DNA of 64,000 bases from Paenibacillus woosongensis (GCF_030122845.1 NZ_CP126084.1:1426001-1490000); one strand, 5' to 3'. Positions 26,536 through 36,255 are shown, numbered from the stretch's first letter. Made by a program: numbers and translations. Notes: a model not told the origin generated them from the sequence alone.

Positions 26536-27588
26536 ATGAAGGTGTTCAGGAAATCAGGAATGATTCTTGCGGCCTTGCTGATGCTGCTCATGTCTGCGGC
26601 ATGCGGCGGCAGCGGAAGCGCCGGCGGCAATGGCGGCGGGGATACCCAGCAGCCTTCAGCAAGCCAGGCCGGCCAAGATCCGGCGGTGAACAAGGAGAAT
26701 GCCAGCGACCGGAAAATTACGCTGGGCTTCTCACAGGTCGGGGCGGAGAGCGGCTGGAGAACGGCCAATACGAAATCGATCCAGGATGCGGCGAAGGAGG
26801 CCGGAATCGAGCTCAAGTTCTCCGATGCACAGCAGAAGCAGGAGAACCAGATTAAAGCAATCCGCAACTTTATTCAGCAAAAGGTGGATGTGATCGCCTT
26901 TTCCCCCGTCGTTGAGTCGGGCTGGGATACCGTATTAAAGGAAGCGAAGGATGCTGGCATCCCGGTGATTTTGACGGACCGTGCCGTGGATTCCAAAGAT
27001 ACGTCTCTATATGAAACATTTATCGGTTCCGATTTCGTCGAGGAAGGGCGCAGCGCCGGCAAATGGCTGGTCGAACAATATAAAGATGCCGGGGAAGAGA
27101 TCAACATCGTGGAGCTGCAGGGTACGACGGGTTCGGCACCGGCCATCGACCGGCAAAAGGGCTTTGCCGAGGAGATCGCCTTCAATCCGAAGCTGAAGGT
27201 GATCGCTTCCCAGACGGGCGATTTCACGCGGGCTAAGGGGAAGGAAGTCATGCAGGCGTTCCTGAAGGCGCATAAGAAGATCGACGTGCTGTACGCACAC
27301 AACGACGATATGGGATTGGGCGCGATTCAGGCCATTGAGGCCGCAGGCCTGAAGCCCGGCGAGGACATTATCATTATTACCGTTGACGGTGTCAAAGACG
27401 GATTCGTCGCGGCGAGCGAAGGCAAAATCAATTTTATCGTCGAGTGCAATCCGCTGCTCGGCCCGCAATTGATGGATGCGGTGCGCGACGTGGTAGGCGG
27501 CAAGGATATAGCTAAACGGATTGTTACGGTAGAAGGTGTGTTCACCTCGGAGGATGCGAAGCGGGAGCTGCCAAACCGCCAGTACTGA
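26536..27588 (+). CDS. ytfQ: Sugar ABC transporter substrate-binding lipoprotein (YtfQ-like)
   Basis: A lipoprotein signal ends in MSAAC (Cys near 22). A GQ-rich linker and a type I periplasmic-binding fold follow. GFSQVGAESGWRTANTKS, QQKQENQIKAIRNFI, FSPVVESGWD, IVELQGTTGS, TGDFTRAKGKEVM and YAHNDDMGLGAIQAI closely match E. coli YtfQ, the galactofuranose-binding protein. The true ligand may still differ. ATG 26536 follows AGGGGAGG; an earlier in-frame ATG is not preceded by a site. It is the first gene of a four-gene importer operon and divergent from a kinase/regulator operon that probably controls it. Confidence 0.88.
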   Translation: MKVFRKSGMILAALLMLLMSAACGGSGSAGGNGGGDTQQPSASQAGQDPAVNKENASDRKITLGFSQVGAESGWRTANTKSIQDAAKEAGIELKFSDAQQKQENQIKAIRNFIQQKVDVIAFSPVVESGWDTVLKEAKDAGIPVILTDRAVDSKDTSLYETFIGSDFVEEGRSAGKWLVEQYKDAGEEINIVELQGTTGSAPAIDRQKGFAEEIAFNPKLKVIASQTGDFTRAKGKEVMQAFLKAHKKIDVLYAHNDDMGLGAIQAIEAAGLKPGEDIIIITVDGVKDGFVAASEGKINFIVECNPLLGPQLMDAVRDVVGGKDIAKRIVTVEGVFTSEDAKRELPNRQY

Positions 27589-27677
27589 CGGGAATGGCAA
27601 GGGAAAATGGCGCTCCGGACGATTGGCCTGGCCATGCGTCCGGAGCTGCTTACTATGGAAGGGAGAGGACTGTACAA

Positions 27678-29198
27678 ATGATAGAGAACGAACCTATTTT
27701 ACGAATGACGGGCATCCATAAGCAGTTCCCCGGCGTCAAGGCATTGTCCGGCGTCAACTTCCGGCTATTCCCGGGAGAAGTTCATGCGCTCATGGGCGAG
27801 AATGGCGCAGGCAAGTCGACGCTGATCAAGGTACTCACGGGGGTGTACACGATCGATGCTGGCAGCGTTGATATGAATGGCCAGACGATTGCGGTTCACA
27901 ACCCGCAGGAGGCCAAGTACGCCGGCATCAGCACGGTGTACCAGGAAGTGAATTTATGTCCTAATCTGTCGGTTGCCGAGAACATTTATATTGGTAATGA
28001 GCCCCGCAGCCTGGGGCGTATCCGCTGGAAGGAAATGAACCGGAATGCGGAGCGGCTCCTGCAGGACAGATTGCATTTGCATATTGATGTCACGCGAACA
28101 CTTCAATCCTACTCGGTAGCGGTTCAGCAATTAATAGCCATTGCCCGGGCCTTAAGCGTCTCGGCCAAGGTGCTTATTCTGGATGAGCCGACCTCGAGCC
28201 TCGATCAAAGCGAGGTTGCCCAGCTGTTCAAGATTATGCGCAAATTGAAAAGCGAAGGTTTAGCGATTTTGTTCGTGACGCATTTTCTGGACCAGGTGTA
28301 TGAAATTTCAGATCGAATAACCATTCTCCGTAATGGAGAATTTGTTGGGGAATACATGGCCCAGGATCTTCCCCGAATAGAGCTGGTATCGAAAATGATC
28401 GGCAAGGAGTTTTCCCTGCTCGAACAGCTGCCCAAGCAGCCCGGCGAGGGGGCAGAGCGGTGCGCCGAGATCCTGCTGGAGGCGAGCCGCCTTGGCAAGC
28501 GGGGTTCGATTGAACCGTTTGATATTCGCATTCATAAAGGCGAGATTGTAGGCATTGCAGGACTGCTCGGCTCGGGGCGCACGGAGCTTGCCAGGCTGCT
28601 GTTCGGTGCGGATCGCGCCGATGAGGGTCATGTCCGGCTAGGCGGGTACAGCGGAATGATGTCCAGCCCGCGGCAAGCCATAGACCTGGGGATTGCTTTT
28701 TGCTCGGAGAATCGAAAGACCGAGGGCATTATCGACGATCTGACCGTGAGGGAGAATATTATCCTTGCCCTTCAGGCGACAAAGGGCTGGTTCCGCGCAA
28801 TTTCCCGCAAGCGCCAGGATGAGATCGCCGAAGAGTATATCCGCTTATTGAATATCAATCCTCCGGCACCCGAGCAGCTTATCCGCCACTTGAGCGGGGG
28901 AAATCAGCAAAAGGTGCTGCTGGCGCGCTGGCTGCTCACAGAGCCTGGCCTGCTGATTCTGGATGAACCGACAAGAGGCATCGACGTCGGGGCCAAAGCG
29001 GAAATCCAGAAGCTTGTTGTCACTCTGGCGGAGAAGGGAATGTCCGTCCTGTTCATTTCCTCCGAGCTGGAGGAAGTGCTGCGGGTGAGTGACCGCGTGG
29101 CCATTATGCGGGATCGCCGCAAGGTGCAGGAAGTACAAGGCGGAGCAGCAAGACAGTCGCAAGTCATGCAGGCGATAGCAGGGGGGGAGCAAAGATGA
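27678..29198 (+). CDS. ytfR: Sugar ABC transporter ATP-binding protein with two ABC domains (YtfR-like)
   Basis: The 506-residue protein has two ABC modules, as is normal for CUT2 sugar importers. Module 1 has Walker A GENGAGKST, a degenerate signature YSVAVQQLIAIARAL and Walker B LILDEPTSSLD. Module 2 has the altered Walker A region LLGSGRTELA, the signature LSGGNQQKVLLARWL and Walker B LILDEPTRGIDVGAK. It powers uptake by the YtfT and YjfF-like subunits. ATG 27678 follows GGGAGAGG. The gene overlaps the next permease gene by 4 bp, so they are coupled. Confidence 0.92.
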   Translation: MIENEPILRMTGIHKQFPGVKALSGVNFRLFPGEVHALMGENGAGKSTLIKVLTGVYTIDAGSVDMNGQTIAVHNPQEAKYAGISTVYQEVNLCPNLSVAENIYIGNEPRSLGRIRWKEMNRNAERLLQDRLHLHIDVTRTLQSYSVAVQQLIAIARALSVSAKVLILDEPTSSLDQSEVAQLFKIMRKLKSEGLAILFVTHFLDQVYEISDRITILRNGEFVGEYMAQDLPRIELVSKMIGKEFSLLEQLPKQPGEGAERCAEILLEASRLGKRGSIEPFDIRIHKGEIVGIAGLLGSGRTELARLLFGADRADEGHVRLGGYSGMMSSPRQAIDLGIAFCSENRKTEGIIDDLTVRENIILALQATKGWFRAISRKRQDEIAEEYIRLLNINPPAPEQLIRHLSGGNQQKVLLARWLLTEPGLLILDEPTRGIDVGAKAEIQKLVVTLAEKGMSVLFISSELEEVLRVSDRVAIMRDRRKVQEVQGGAARQSQVMQAIAGGEQR

Positions 29199-30232
29199 TC
29201 AAGCATCGTTTGTTTTGGCCGTTATGCGTGTTAGCCGGTTTGCTGCTATTTAATCTCATTTATTCGCCGGATTTCTTCTCCATCAAAATGAGGGACGGCC
29301 ATCTGTACGGCAGCCTCATCGATATCCTCAACTTCGGCTCGCCGCTGATTCTGGTAGCCATAGGAATGACATTAGTGATTGCGACGAGCGGCATTGATTT
29401 GTCGGTCGGCTCGGTCGTGGCCATTACCGGAGCCATGGCCTGCCTAAGTATTAGCCGCAGTGCCGACCAGAATGCACTTATGACCATACTGATCGCCGTC
29501 GCGAGCGCCCTTCTATTGTCTGCACTGCTCGGGCTGTGGAACGGCTTGCTTGTGGCGGGCTTCGGCATTCAGCCGATCATTGCGACACTCATCCTGATGG
29601 TCGCCGGCCGGGGGATCGCCCAACTGATCACGAACGGGCAAATCATCACCGTGCTCAGCCCGAAATATCAATATATCGGTGCGGGTTCATTGTTCACCCT
29701 GCCCTTTTCGATCTTTATCGTGGCCGTCATGTTTGCGGTCGCTTCACTGCTGACGCGAAAAACGGCGCTGGGCCTGTTCATCGAATCGGTCGGCTGCAAG
29801 CCGACGGCGAGCCGTCTGGCGGGCATCCGCTCAAGGACGGTCATGCTTGCCGTCTATATGTTCTGCGGCCTGTGCGCGGGAATGGCCGGGCTTATTCTAA
29901 GCTCCAATGTATCCAGCGCCGACGGGAATAATGCTGGACTGTGGTATGAGCTGGATGCGATCCTGGCCGTCGTCATCGGCGGGACTTCGCTGAACGGCGG
30001 CCGGTTCTATCTAACGGGGACGCTGATTGGCGCGCTAATCATCCAGACCTTGACGACTACGATTTATATGGTGGGGGTTCCGCCGGAAATTACGCTTGTC
30101 GTCAAAGCGGTCGTCGTGCTTGCCGTCTGCCTGGTCCAATCAGATAAATTCCGGGGTCTGCTCCGCGGACGCGGAGGGCGCGGCAAAGCCGGCAATTATC
30201 CGGCCAACCGGGAGGTGAACCCCCATGCTTAA
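29195..30232 (+). CDS. ytfT: Sugar ABC transporter permease (YtfT-like)
   Basis: This 345-residue CUT2-type permease has about eight to ten transmembrane helices. Conserved features are GMTLVIATSGIDLSVGSVVAI, GLLVAGFGIQPIIATLI and VIGGTSLNGGRFYLTGT. It forms the channel with the YjfF-like partner. Its start overlaps the ATPase stop as ATGA, and its end overlaps the next gene by 8 bp, showing tight coupling. The C-terminus is basic and glycine-rich (RGRGGRGKAGN), longer than needed for the fold. Confidence 0.9.
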   Translation: MIKHRLFWPLCVLAGLLLFNLIYSPDFFSIKMRDGHLYGSLIDILNFGSPLILVAIGMTLVIATSGIDLSVGSVVAITGAMACLSISRSADQNALMTILIAVASALLLSALLGLWNGLLVAGFGIQPIIATLILMVAGRGIAQLITNGQIITVLSPKYQYIGAGSLFTLPFSIFIVAVMFAVASLLTRKTALGLFIESVGCKPTASRLAGIRSRTVMLAVYMFCGLCAGMAGLILSSNVSSADGNNAGLWYELDAILAVVIGGTSLNGGRFYLTGTLIGALIIQTLTTTIYMVGVPPEITLVVKAVVVLAVCLVQSDKFRGLLRGRGGRGKAGNYPANREVNPHA

Positions 30233-31187
30233 GCGCCAATATGTTCCGCTGTTTGTGACGGTTGGCCTGTTTGTCCTGCTCTTTGCTGCCGGATCGTTCA
30301 GGTATACCGGTTTTTTCTCCCTCCAGGTGCTGATGAATTTGCTGATCGACAATTCGTTCCTGCTGATTGCTGCTGTGGGCATGACCTTTGTTATCGTGTC
30401 AGGGGGGATCGACCTGTCCGTTGGCTCGATGATTGCTCTGACGACGATGATTTCGGCGAGTCTTCTGCAGCAGGGCTGGCCGCCGTATATAGTCATCCCG
30501 CTCGTACTGTCGCTCGGCATCCTGTTTGGAACCACGCTGGGGGCGATGATCCATTATTTCAACATCCAGCCGTTCATCGCCACGCTGGCGGGAATGTTTC
30601 TGGCTAGAGGTTTGTGCTATGTGATCAGCATCCATACAATTACGATCGATAATGCCTTCTACACCACGATGGCGCAGACGAAAATCCGGCTGCCGGGGAA
30701 CACCTTCGTTTCGTTCAGCGTCATCATCGCATTGCTGGTCGTTGCGCTCGGCATTTACATGGCCCACTACACGAGGTTCGGCCGCAATACGTATGCCGTC
30801 GGCGGCAATGAGCAATCGGCTCTGCTGATGGGGCTGCCGGTGGCCCGGACGAAAATCATGGTGTACGGTTTCAGCGGCTTGTGCTCTTCGCTGGCCGGCG
30901 TCGTGTTCACCTTCTATATGCTCTCCGGATACGGCCTGCATGCGAGCGGCATGGAGCTCGACGTCATTGCGGCGGTCGTCATTGGCGGCACGCTGCTCAC
31001 GGGGGGCGTAGGCTTTGTTGTCGGCACTTTTTTTGGCGTTATGATTCAGGGTGTCATTCAGACGATCATCAGCTTTGAAGGTACGCTTAGCTCGTGGTGG
31101 ACGAGAATCGTCATCGGCGTGCTCCTGCTGCTGTTCATTCTGCTGCAAAAGCTGCTCGGGGAACGGCGTCTGGCAGAGCGAAGCTGA
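30225..31187 (+). CDS. yjfF: Sugar ABC transporter permease (YjfF-like)
   Basis: This 320-residue second CUT2 permease has the same signature, GMTFVIVSGGIDLSVGSMIAL, followed by FNIQPFIATLAGMFLARGL and VIGGTLLTGGVGFVVGTFFG. The pairing of two distinct permeases with one tandem ATPase and a YtfQ-like binding protein matches the galactofuranose importer layout. The operon ends here with a terminator. Confidence 0.9.
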   Translation: MLKRQYVPLFVTVGLFVLLFAAGSFRYTGFFSLQVLMNLLIDNSFLLIAAVGMTFVIVSGGIDLSVGSMIALTTMISASLLQQGWPPYIVIPLVLSLGILFGTTLGAMIHYFNIQPFIATLAGMFLARGLCYVISIHTITIDNAFYTTMAQTKIRLPGNTFVSFSVIIALLVVALGIYMAHYTRFGRNTYAVGGNEQSALLMGLPVARTKIMVYGFSGLCSSLAGVVFTFYMLSGYGLHASGMELDVIAAVVIGGTLLTGGVGFVVGTFFGVMIQGVIQTIISFEGTLSSWWTRIVIGVLLLLFILLQKLLGERRLAERS

Positions 31188-31208
31188 GGGGCGAGGCTGT
31201 CAATTTGA

Positions 31209-31253
31209 AGGATATTCAAGGGGAATGCATCTTGTCCTTGGATATCCTCTTTT
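31209..31253 (+). terminator. Terminator of the YtfQ-like importer operon
   Basis: AGGATATTCAAGG (31209-31221) pairs with CCTTGGATATCCT (31236-31248), one mismatch, followed by CTTTTG. Confidence 0.8.
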
Positions 31254-31326
31254 GCCTGTAAATGGACGAAAAACATGTTAGACTTGCAAAATAAGGAGAT
31301 ATAAAGGCGATAAGGGGGACTGAGCG

Positions 31327-32526
31327 GTGAAAAAGGATCGCAAGGATTCGAAGCCTCTCTTCTTGTGGCTGCTGAAGCTCATCTTGGCGGTCTGCCTAGT
31401 GGTGCTTCCGTTGGGCTGCGGTGCGGTTCGCATGGGGAATGAGGATACGGCTGCTTCGCATAGGCATGAGAATAGGATGGGCGAAGCCGGAAGGTCTGCA
31501 GGAGGCATGCTACCAGAGGACGAGGCTATTCCAAGAGGCGGCGCCGTGCCTGGAGCAGGCCTGTCATTAGACGGAAGACTTTCGTCCGCCGATATCATGC
31601 CGTCTCATGGTGAGGGGCAGCCCGGAGGCACCGTCATGCCATCCCGCCCGATCGTGCTTGGCTTCTCGCAGCTTGGCTCGGAGAGCGACTGGCGCAACGC
31701 CAACAGCCAGTCTGTGAAGGAGGCGGCGAAGGAAGCGGGCATCACGCTGATCTTCGACAATGCCGAGCAGTCGCAGCGCAAGCAGTTTGAGGCGATCCGC
31801 AGCTTCATCCGGCAGAAGGTCGATGTCATCGCGATCGCTCCGGTCGTCCAATCTGGCTGGGAGGGCATTCTGGGCGAAATCCAGGAAGCGGGCATTCCAG
31901 TCATCATCGTTGACCGGACGGTGGACACAGCCGACGCCTCACAATACGTGACATTGATCGGGTCGGATTTTTATGAGGAAGGGCAAAAGGCCGGGAAGTA
32001 CGTGCTGGACAAAATGGCCGCCTCCACCGGTCCAATAGGGATCGTGGAGCTGAAGGGAACAGAGGGCTCGACGCCCTCAATCGACAGGGGCAGGGGGTTC
32101 CATGATACAATTACGGGTACCGATAAGTTTGTATTTCTAGGAAGTGAATATGCTGATTTCACCCACGAGCAGGGTAAGGACAAGATGCGTTCGCTGCTCC
32201 ATCGACTGGGCGGCGATATCGACGTTTTATTTTCGCATAATGATGATATGGCTCTTGGAGCCATCGAGGCGATGGAGGAATATGGCCTGCAGCCGGGGAA
32301 GGATATCGTTATCGTGTCCGTGGATGGCACGCGCAAGGCGCTGGAGCAGCTGATCAAGGGCAAAATCAACTGTGTGGTCGAATGCAACCCGCTGCTCGGA
32401 CCGAATCTGATGCAGGCGGTGAATGAAATCATGGAAGGCCGTACCCTGCCCAAGCGGATCGTTACCCCGGAGAGCGTGTTTACGGAAGTGACGGCGGAGC
32501 GGGAGATCAGCAGCCGCAAGTATTAG
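31327..32526 (+). CDS. Second YtfQ-like sugar-binding lipoprotein, encoded with a kinase/regulator pair
   Basis: This 399-residue lipoprotein has the lipobox LPLGC (Cys near 36). An unusually long low-complexity spacer of about 70 residues follows (rich in G, E, M and P). The binding domain then begins LGFSQLGSESDWRNANSQS and parallels the importer binding protein (IVELKGTEGS, YADFTHEQGKDKM, FSHNDDMALGAIEAM). It has its own GTG start and promoter region after a terminator. A response regulator and kinase gene follow in the same direction. I infer it is a receptor for that kinase rather than a second transport component, although it could also serve the same importer. Confidence 0.82.
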   Translation: MKKDRKDSKPLFLWLLKLILAVCLVVLPLGCGAVRMGNEDTAASHRHENRMGEAGRSAGGMLPEDEAIPRGGAVPGAGLSLDGRLSSADIMPSHGEGQPGGTVMPSRPIVLGFSQLGSESDWRNANSQSVKEAAKEAGITLIFDNAEQSQRKQFEAIRSFIRQKVDVIAIAPVVQSGWEGILGEIQEAGIPVIIVDRTVDTADASQYVTLIGSDFYEEGQKAGKYVLDKMAASTGPIGIVELKGTEGSTPSIDRGRGFHDTITGTDKFVFLGSEYADFTHEQGKDKMRSLLHRLGGDIDVLFSHNDDMALGAIEAMEEYGLQPGKDIVIVSVDGTRKALEQLIKGKINCVVECNPLLGPNLMQAVNEIMEGRTLPKRIVTPESVFTEVTAEREISSRKY

Positions 32527-32704
32527 CTAGCAAGGGTGAGGCATGAGAGCAAGATAGCGGGTGAAAGCGAGGGCGCGAAAACGATGCAAAAGAATGAACA
32601 GGGGAGCCTGAGCACGAATAGAAGGCAACGGCGGGAGTAGGGAGCCGAGCATGAATAGGAAGCAGGAGCACATCGTTGGACGTTGCTTGAAGGAGAGAGT
32701 AGAA

Positions 32705-34267
32705 ATGGGGAATCGCGAACTGTACAGAATACTCGTTGTGGATGATGAAATACTGGTGCGGCAGGGCATCAAGCATATACTGAACTGGGAGCAGGACGGC
32801 TTTCAGATCGTCGGCGAGGCATCGAACGGCAGGGAAGCGCTGGAGCTGATCGAGACGCTGCGCCCGCATATCGTATTGACAGATATCGTGATGCCGGTCA
32901 TGGACGGTGAGGAGCTGACCCGGCTCATCAAGCATAACTGGCCGGAGATTGAAGTCATTGTGCTGAGCAGCTTCAGCGAATTCGACTATGTGCGCTCGAC
33001 CTTCCAGAGCGGGGTATCCGATTATATTCTGAAGCCGCACTTGGAGACGGGAATGCTGCTTGAGGTGCTGCGCAAAACAGCGGAAAAGGTGCCCGCTTTA
33101 AGCGGAACCGTGCGCCAGAACGCAGAGCCGGGGTCGGTTTCCATGCAGCCAACGCTGGAGAAGCTGCTTGCAGGGTATGAAATAGAACTAGACCGCGAAC
33201 AGGTGGAGGAATGGTTCCCTTACCCCTATTTTTATATATTGGGGAGCAGTGGGAATGCGTCAGTTACGGATGAGTTGAAAGCGCTTTTTCCGCGAATGGC
33301 TGTGGCAAAGCTGCCTTGCGGTCCGATTGCCGGGCATCCCGGGCTGTGCGTGTACGTACTGAATGTCGACGAAGAGGGACGGGAAGCGCTGCCGCCCAAG
33401 CTGAAGATGCTGCATCCTGCTTCACTGACAGAGGAGGGGGAGCTGTTATGGGCGCTCAGCGACATCTTTTACTCGTTGGATCAGCTTGGCGGCGTTTACC
33501 GGGACGGCTGGCAAAAGCTGCTGCAATACGGTTTCTTCCTGCCGCTGGATGCTGTGCTGATGCCAGACGAACTGCCGGAGCCGCAAGAGGTGAAGGAGTT
33601 TCCGCTTCAGGCCTTCATGGAGCAGATTCGCAGACTGCAATTGGATGAAGGGTTCGACGGACTGGAACGTTATATTGCTTGGCATACCAAAGCCTATACG
33701 GCGGAGGTGTTTGAATTTAAGTCATTGATCGGAAATATTCTATTTAACATCATACATATGCTCGGCAGCCTGAATTTGAATGTTGCGGCGCTGGACGAAG
33801 CCAAATACGCGTATTTCAAAGCCATTGACGAGGCGCGGCATGTCAGCGGCATCACTTCGCTGCTCGAGGAGTTCCGCCGGCAGGCGGAGGATTGCGTGCA
33901 GTCCGCCCAGCAGGCGCTGCAATCGGGCAACCCCAGTATGAAACTGCTGCTCGATTACATCGATGAGCATTATGCGGAGCCGATTAGCCTTACGGAAATG
34001 GCGCGGCATTTCCATTTCAATCCGTCTTACCTATCCAGCTTTTTTGCGGCGCACCATCATGAAGGCTTCAAGGAGCATCTCAACCGGGTGCGGATCGACA
34101 AGGCAGCTGATTTGCTCCGCAAGGGGGATATCCCCATCTCGGAAATCAGCAGCAGGGTGGGATATGGCGATCATAGCTATTTTTGCAAAGTATTCAAGAA
34201 AAGCACGGGGCTGTCCCCGACCCAATACCGGAGGCAATATGCCGAACGAGTGGTGAAAGAGTTATGA
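32705..34267 (+). CDS. AraC-type response regulator, second module
   Basis: The receiver domain (about 8-130) has VVDDEILVRQG, phospho-acceptor in HIVLTDIVMP near 62 and DYILKPH. An unassigned middle region (about 145-405) and a C-terminal AraC double helix-turn-helix (about 415-515, PSYLSSFFAAHHHEGF, GYGDHSYFCKVFKKSTGLSP) follow. ATG 32705 is preceded by AAGGAGAGAG; an earlier in-frame ATG lacks such a site. The stop overlaps the kinase start as ATGA. It is a homologue of the regulator at 22.7 kb but clearly different in sequence. Confidence 0.9.
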   Translation: MGNRELYRILVVDDEILVRQGIKHILNWEQDGFQIVGEASNGREALELIETLRPHIVLTDIVMPVMDGEELTRLIKHNWPEIEVIVLSSFSEFDYVRSTFQSGVSDYILKPHLETGMLLEVLRKTAEKVPALSGTVRQNAEPGSVSMQPTLEKLLAGYEIELDREQVEEWFPYPYFYILGSSGNASVTDELKALFPRMAVAKLPCGPIAGHPGLCVYVLNVDEEGREALPPKLKMLHPASLTEEGELLWALSDIFYSLDQLGGVYRDGWQKLLQYGFFLPLDAVLMPDELPEPQEVKEFPLQAFMEQIRRLQLDEGFDGLERYIAWHTKAYTAEVFEFKSLIGNILFNIIHMLGSLNLNVAALDEAKYAYFKAIDEARHVSGITSLLEEFRRQAEDCVQSAQQALQSGNPSMKLLLDYIDEHYAEPISLTEMARHFHFNPSYLSSFFAAHHHEGFKEHLNRVRIDKAADLLRKGDIPISEISSRVGYGDHSYFCKVFKKSTGLSPTQYRRQYAERVVKEL

Positions 34268-36255
34268 TGAGGGCACGGTTTGAGCGTCTGAAGTTTCATG
34301 GGTTATTTATTAAATTGTTCGTTGTTATGGTCATTTGCATTGTGACGATTACGGTGTCCGTAGTGTGGACGAATCTGCGCATGACGGAGCAGCTGTTCCT
34401 GGAAACGTTCAGCATCACGAATTCCAAAGTCATTGATCAGATTCATAACAATTTTGAGGCGTTTCACTATTCGATTGTGCTGGCGGCGAATCAAGCGCAG
34501 CAGAGCGGGACGCTCAAGACCTTTCTGACGGAGGCCGAAGCGCCGCAATCCATTCGCGTGATGAATTCCTATTACAACATGACCCAGCAGATGAAACGGG
34601 TACAGTCCATGGTGGACGCCTATTCCGTCGGGGTGGCGATCGTTGGGAAGAACGGGCGAAGCTATTCGGGCAACGTCAATTTGGCCAAGCCGTCGGCTCT
34701 TGAGCTGGAGCGGAGCGAACTCACGGCCAAGGCAAAGGCGCACCCGGACAAGCTGATGTATCAATTGTACCGCGATGCGTCTGGCCGGCAGTTCATCGTG
34801 GCGACGAAGGTGCTGCTGGAGCGGACGACGGGCCAGGAATACGGCATGCTCTACATCGTCATTGACGAGAATGACTTCAAACCCTTCTATACCAGCTTTA
34901 CAAGCGAAGGGAACGATGTCGTCATTATGGACAAGAGCGGGACAGTGATGACGAGTAATATACCGGATCTGACCGGGCGGAGGAGCGTCGAGCTTCTGTC
35001 CTATGCTGAAGAGATCGAGGAGCAGGGCTTGGTCTTGAAAAAAGTGACCCTTATGGGCAAAGACCAGCTCATGCTGGCCCAGTACTTGCCTTCCTATGAC
35101 TTCTACCTCATCAACATGATCGACCAGCAGATGGTGCTCGGCCAAATGGTCAATACACGAAGCGTCGTCCTCATTTGTCTGGCGATCGTGCTGGTTGCCC
35201 TGGTCGTGGTTTTTCTGATCTCCCGCAAAATGACGCGCTCACTCACCCTGCTGGCCCGCCAAATGTCGAAGGTGACCCGGCGGAATTTCCATAACTATGT
35301 CAACGTCTCGGGCGGCTACGAAATACGCGAGCTGGGCCGGGCTTATAACTATATGCTCGACGAAATCCATGAATATGTCGACAAGCTCGTGGAGACGCAG
35401 AAGGGGCAGCGGAAGGCGGAGCTTGCCGCTTTGCAGCAGCAGATTAATCCTCATTTTCTGTACAATACGTTAGCTTCAGTCAAGTTTCTCGTCCAGCAGG
35501 GCAGCAAGGACAAAGCGGTGGAGACCATCCATGCGCTTATTTCGCTGCTGCAAAATACGATCAGCAACGTCAGCGAGACGATTACCGTGGAGCAGGAACT
35601 GGCGAATCTGAGAGCCTATGTATTCATTAACCATATCCGCTATGGGGAGCGGATCCGGGTGAACTATTACGTTGCGCCGGATTGCGCACATTACCAGGTG
35701 CCGAAGCTGATGATCCAGCCGTTTATGGAAAATGCCTTTTTCCATGCCTTTAATGTGAAGGGGGAAGGCGTGATCCATGTGCTGGTAGCAAAAGAGGGTC
35801 CCAGATTGGTCTGCGAGGTGGCCGACAACGGCGATGGCATGGATATGGCGGCGTTTGACCTCGAGCATGGGACGGCGGGCAGATCCGGGCGGCCGGCTTA
35901 CGAGGCTGCTGATGCAGGGGCGGTTGAGGTAGTGGCAGGTAGTGTTCGGGCTGGTACAGATGCTGGCAATGCTTGGGCTAATGTAGTGGCAGGCAGTGCT
36001 CGGGCTGGTACAGAGGCAGGCAATACTCGTGCTGGTGCAAAGGCAGACAATGCCCAGGCTGGTGCAGGAGCAGGCAGTGCTCAGGCTGGTGCAAAATCCC
36101 GAAGCTCGCGCCAGCTGTTCTCAGGCATTGGCGTGGCCAACGTCAACGACCGGATCCGGCTGCTTTTCGGCGAGGAGTACGGTGTGACGATTACGAGCAA
36201 GCTCGGTGAAGGTACACGCGTACGGATGACGCTGCCGCTTATCGAAACAAAATAA
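34264..36255 (+). CDS. Sensor histidine kinase (YesM-like) with a repeat insertion in the ATP lid
   Basis: Transmembrane helices at about 18-38 and 300-320 flank an extracellular sensor. HAMP and a His_kinase domain follow (QQQINPHFLYNTLASV, His near 400), with the N-box QPFMENAFFHAF. The G1 box DNGDGM near 525 and the G2 segment GIGVANVNDRIRL near 620 are pushed apart by a low-complexity insertion of about 75 residues that includes six 9-residue repeats. The usual spacing is about 20-40 residues. Whether ATP binding is kept is unknown. The start ATG 34264 overlaps the regulator stop. This is the last gene of the second sensory module. Confidence 0.88.
   Translation: MMRARFERLKFHGLFIKLFVVMVICIVTITVSVVWTNLRMTEQLFLETFSITNSKVIDQIHNNFEAFHYSIVLAANQAQQSGTLKTFLTEAEAPQSIRVMNSYYNMTQQMKRVQSMVDAYSVGVAIVGKNGRSYSGNVNLAKPSALELERSELTAKAKAHPDKLMYQLYRDASGRQFIVATKVLLERTTGQEYGMLYIVIDENDFKPFYTSFTSEGNDVVIMDKSGTVMTSNIPDLTGRRSVELLSYAEEIEEQGLVLKKVTLMGKDQLMLAQYLPSYDFYLINMIDQQMVLGQMVNTRSVVLICLAIVLVALVVVFLISRKMTRSLTLLARQMSKVTRRNFHNYVNVSGGYEIRELGRAYNYMLDEIHEYVDKLVETQKGQRKAELAALQQQINPHFLYNTLASVKFLVQQGSKDKAVETIHALISLLQNTISNVSETITVEQELANLRAYVFINHIRYGERIRVNYYVAPDCAHYQVPKLMIQPFMENAFFHAFNVKGEGVIHVLVAKEGPRLVCEVADNGDGMDMAAFDLEHGTAGRSGRPAYEAADAGAVEVVAGSVRAGTDAGNAWANVVAGSARAGTEAGNTRAGAKADNAQAGAGAGSAQAGAKSRSSRQLFSGIGVANVNDRIRLLFGEEYGVTITSKLGEGTRVRMTLPLIETK
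35929..36090 (+). repeat. Six tandem 27-bp repeats inside the kinase gene
   Basis: The units encode VVAGSVRAG, TDAGNAWAN, VVAGSARAG, TEAGNTRAG, AKADNAQAG and AGAGSAQAG, residues about 556-609. Alternate units are more alike, giving a 54-bp higher-order period. All changes keep the frame. Confidence 0.93.
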
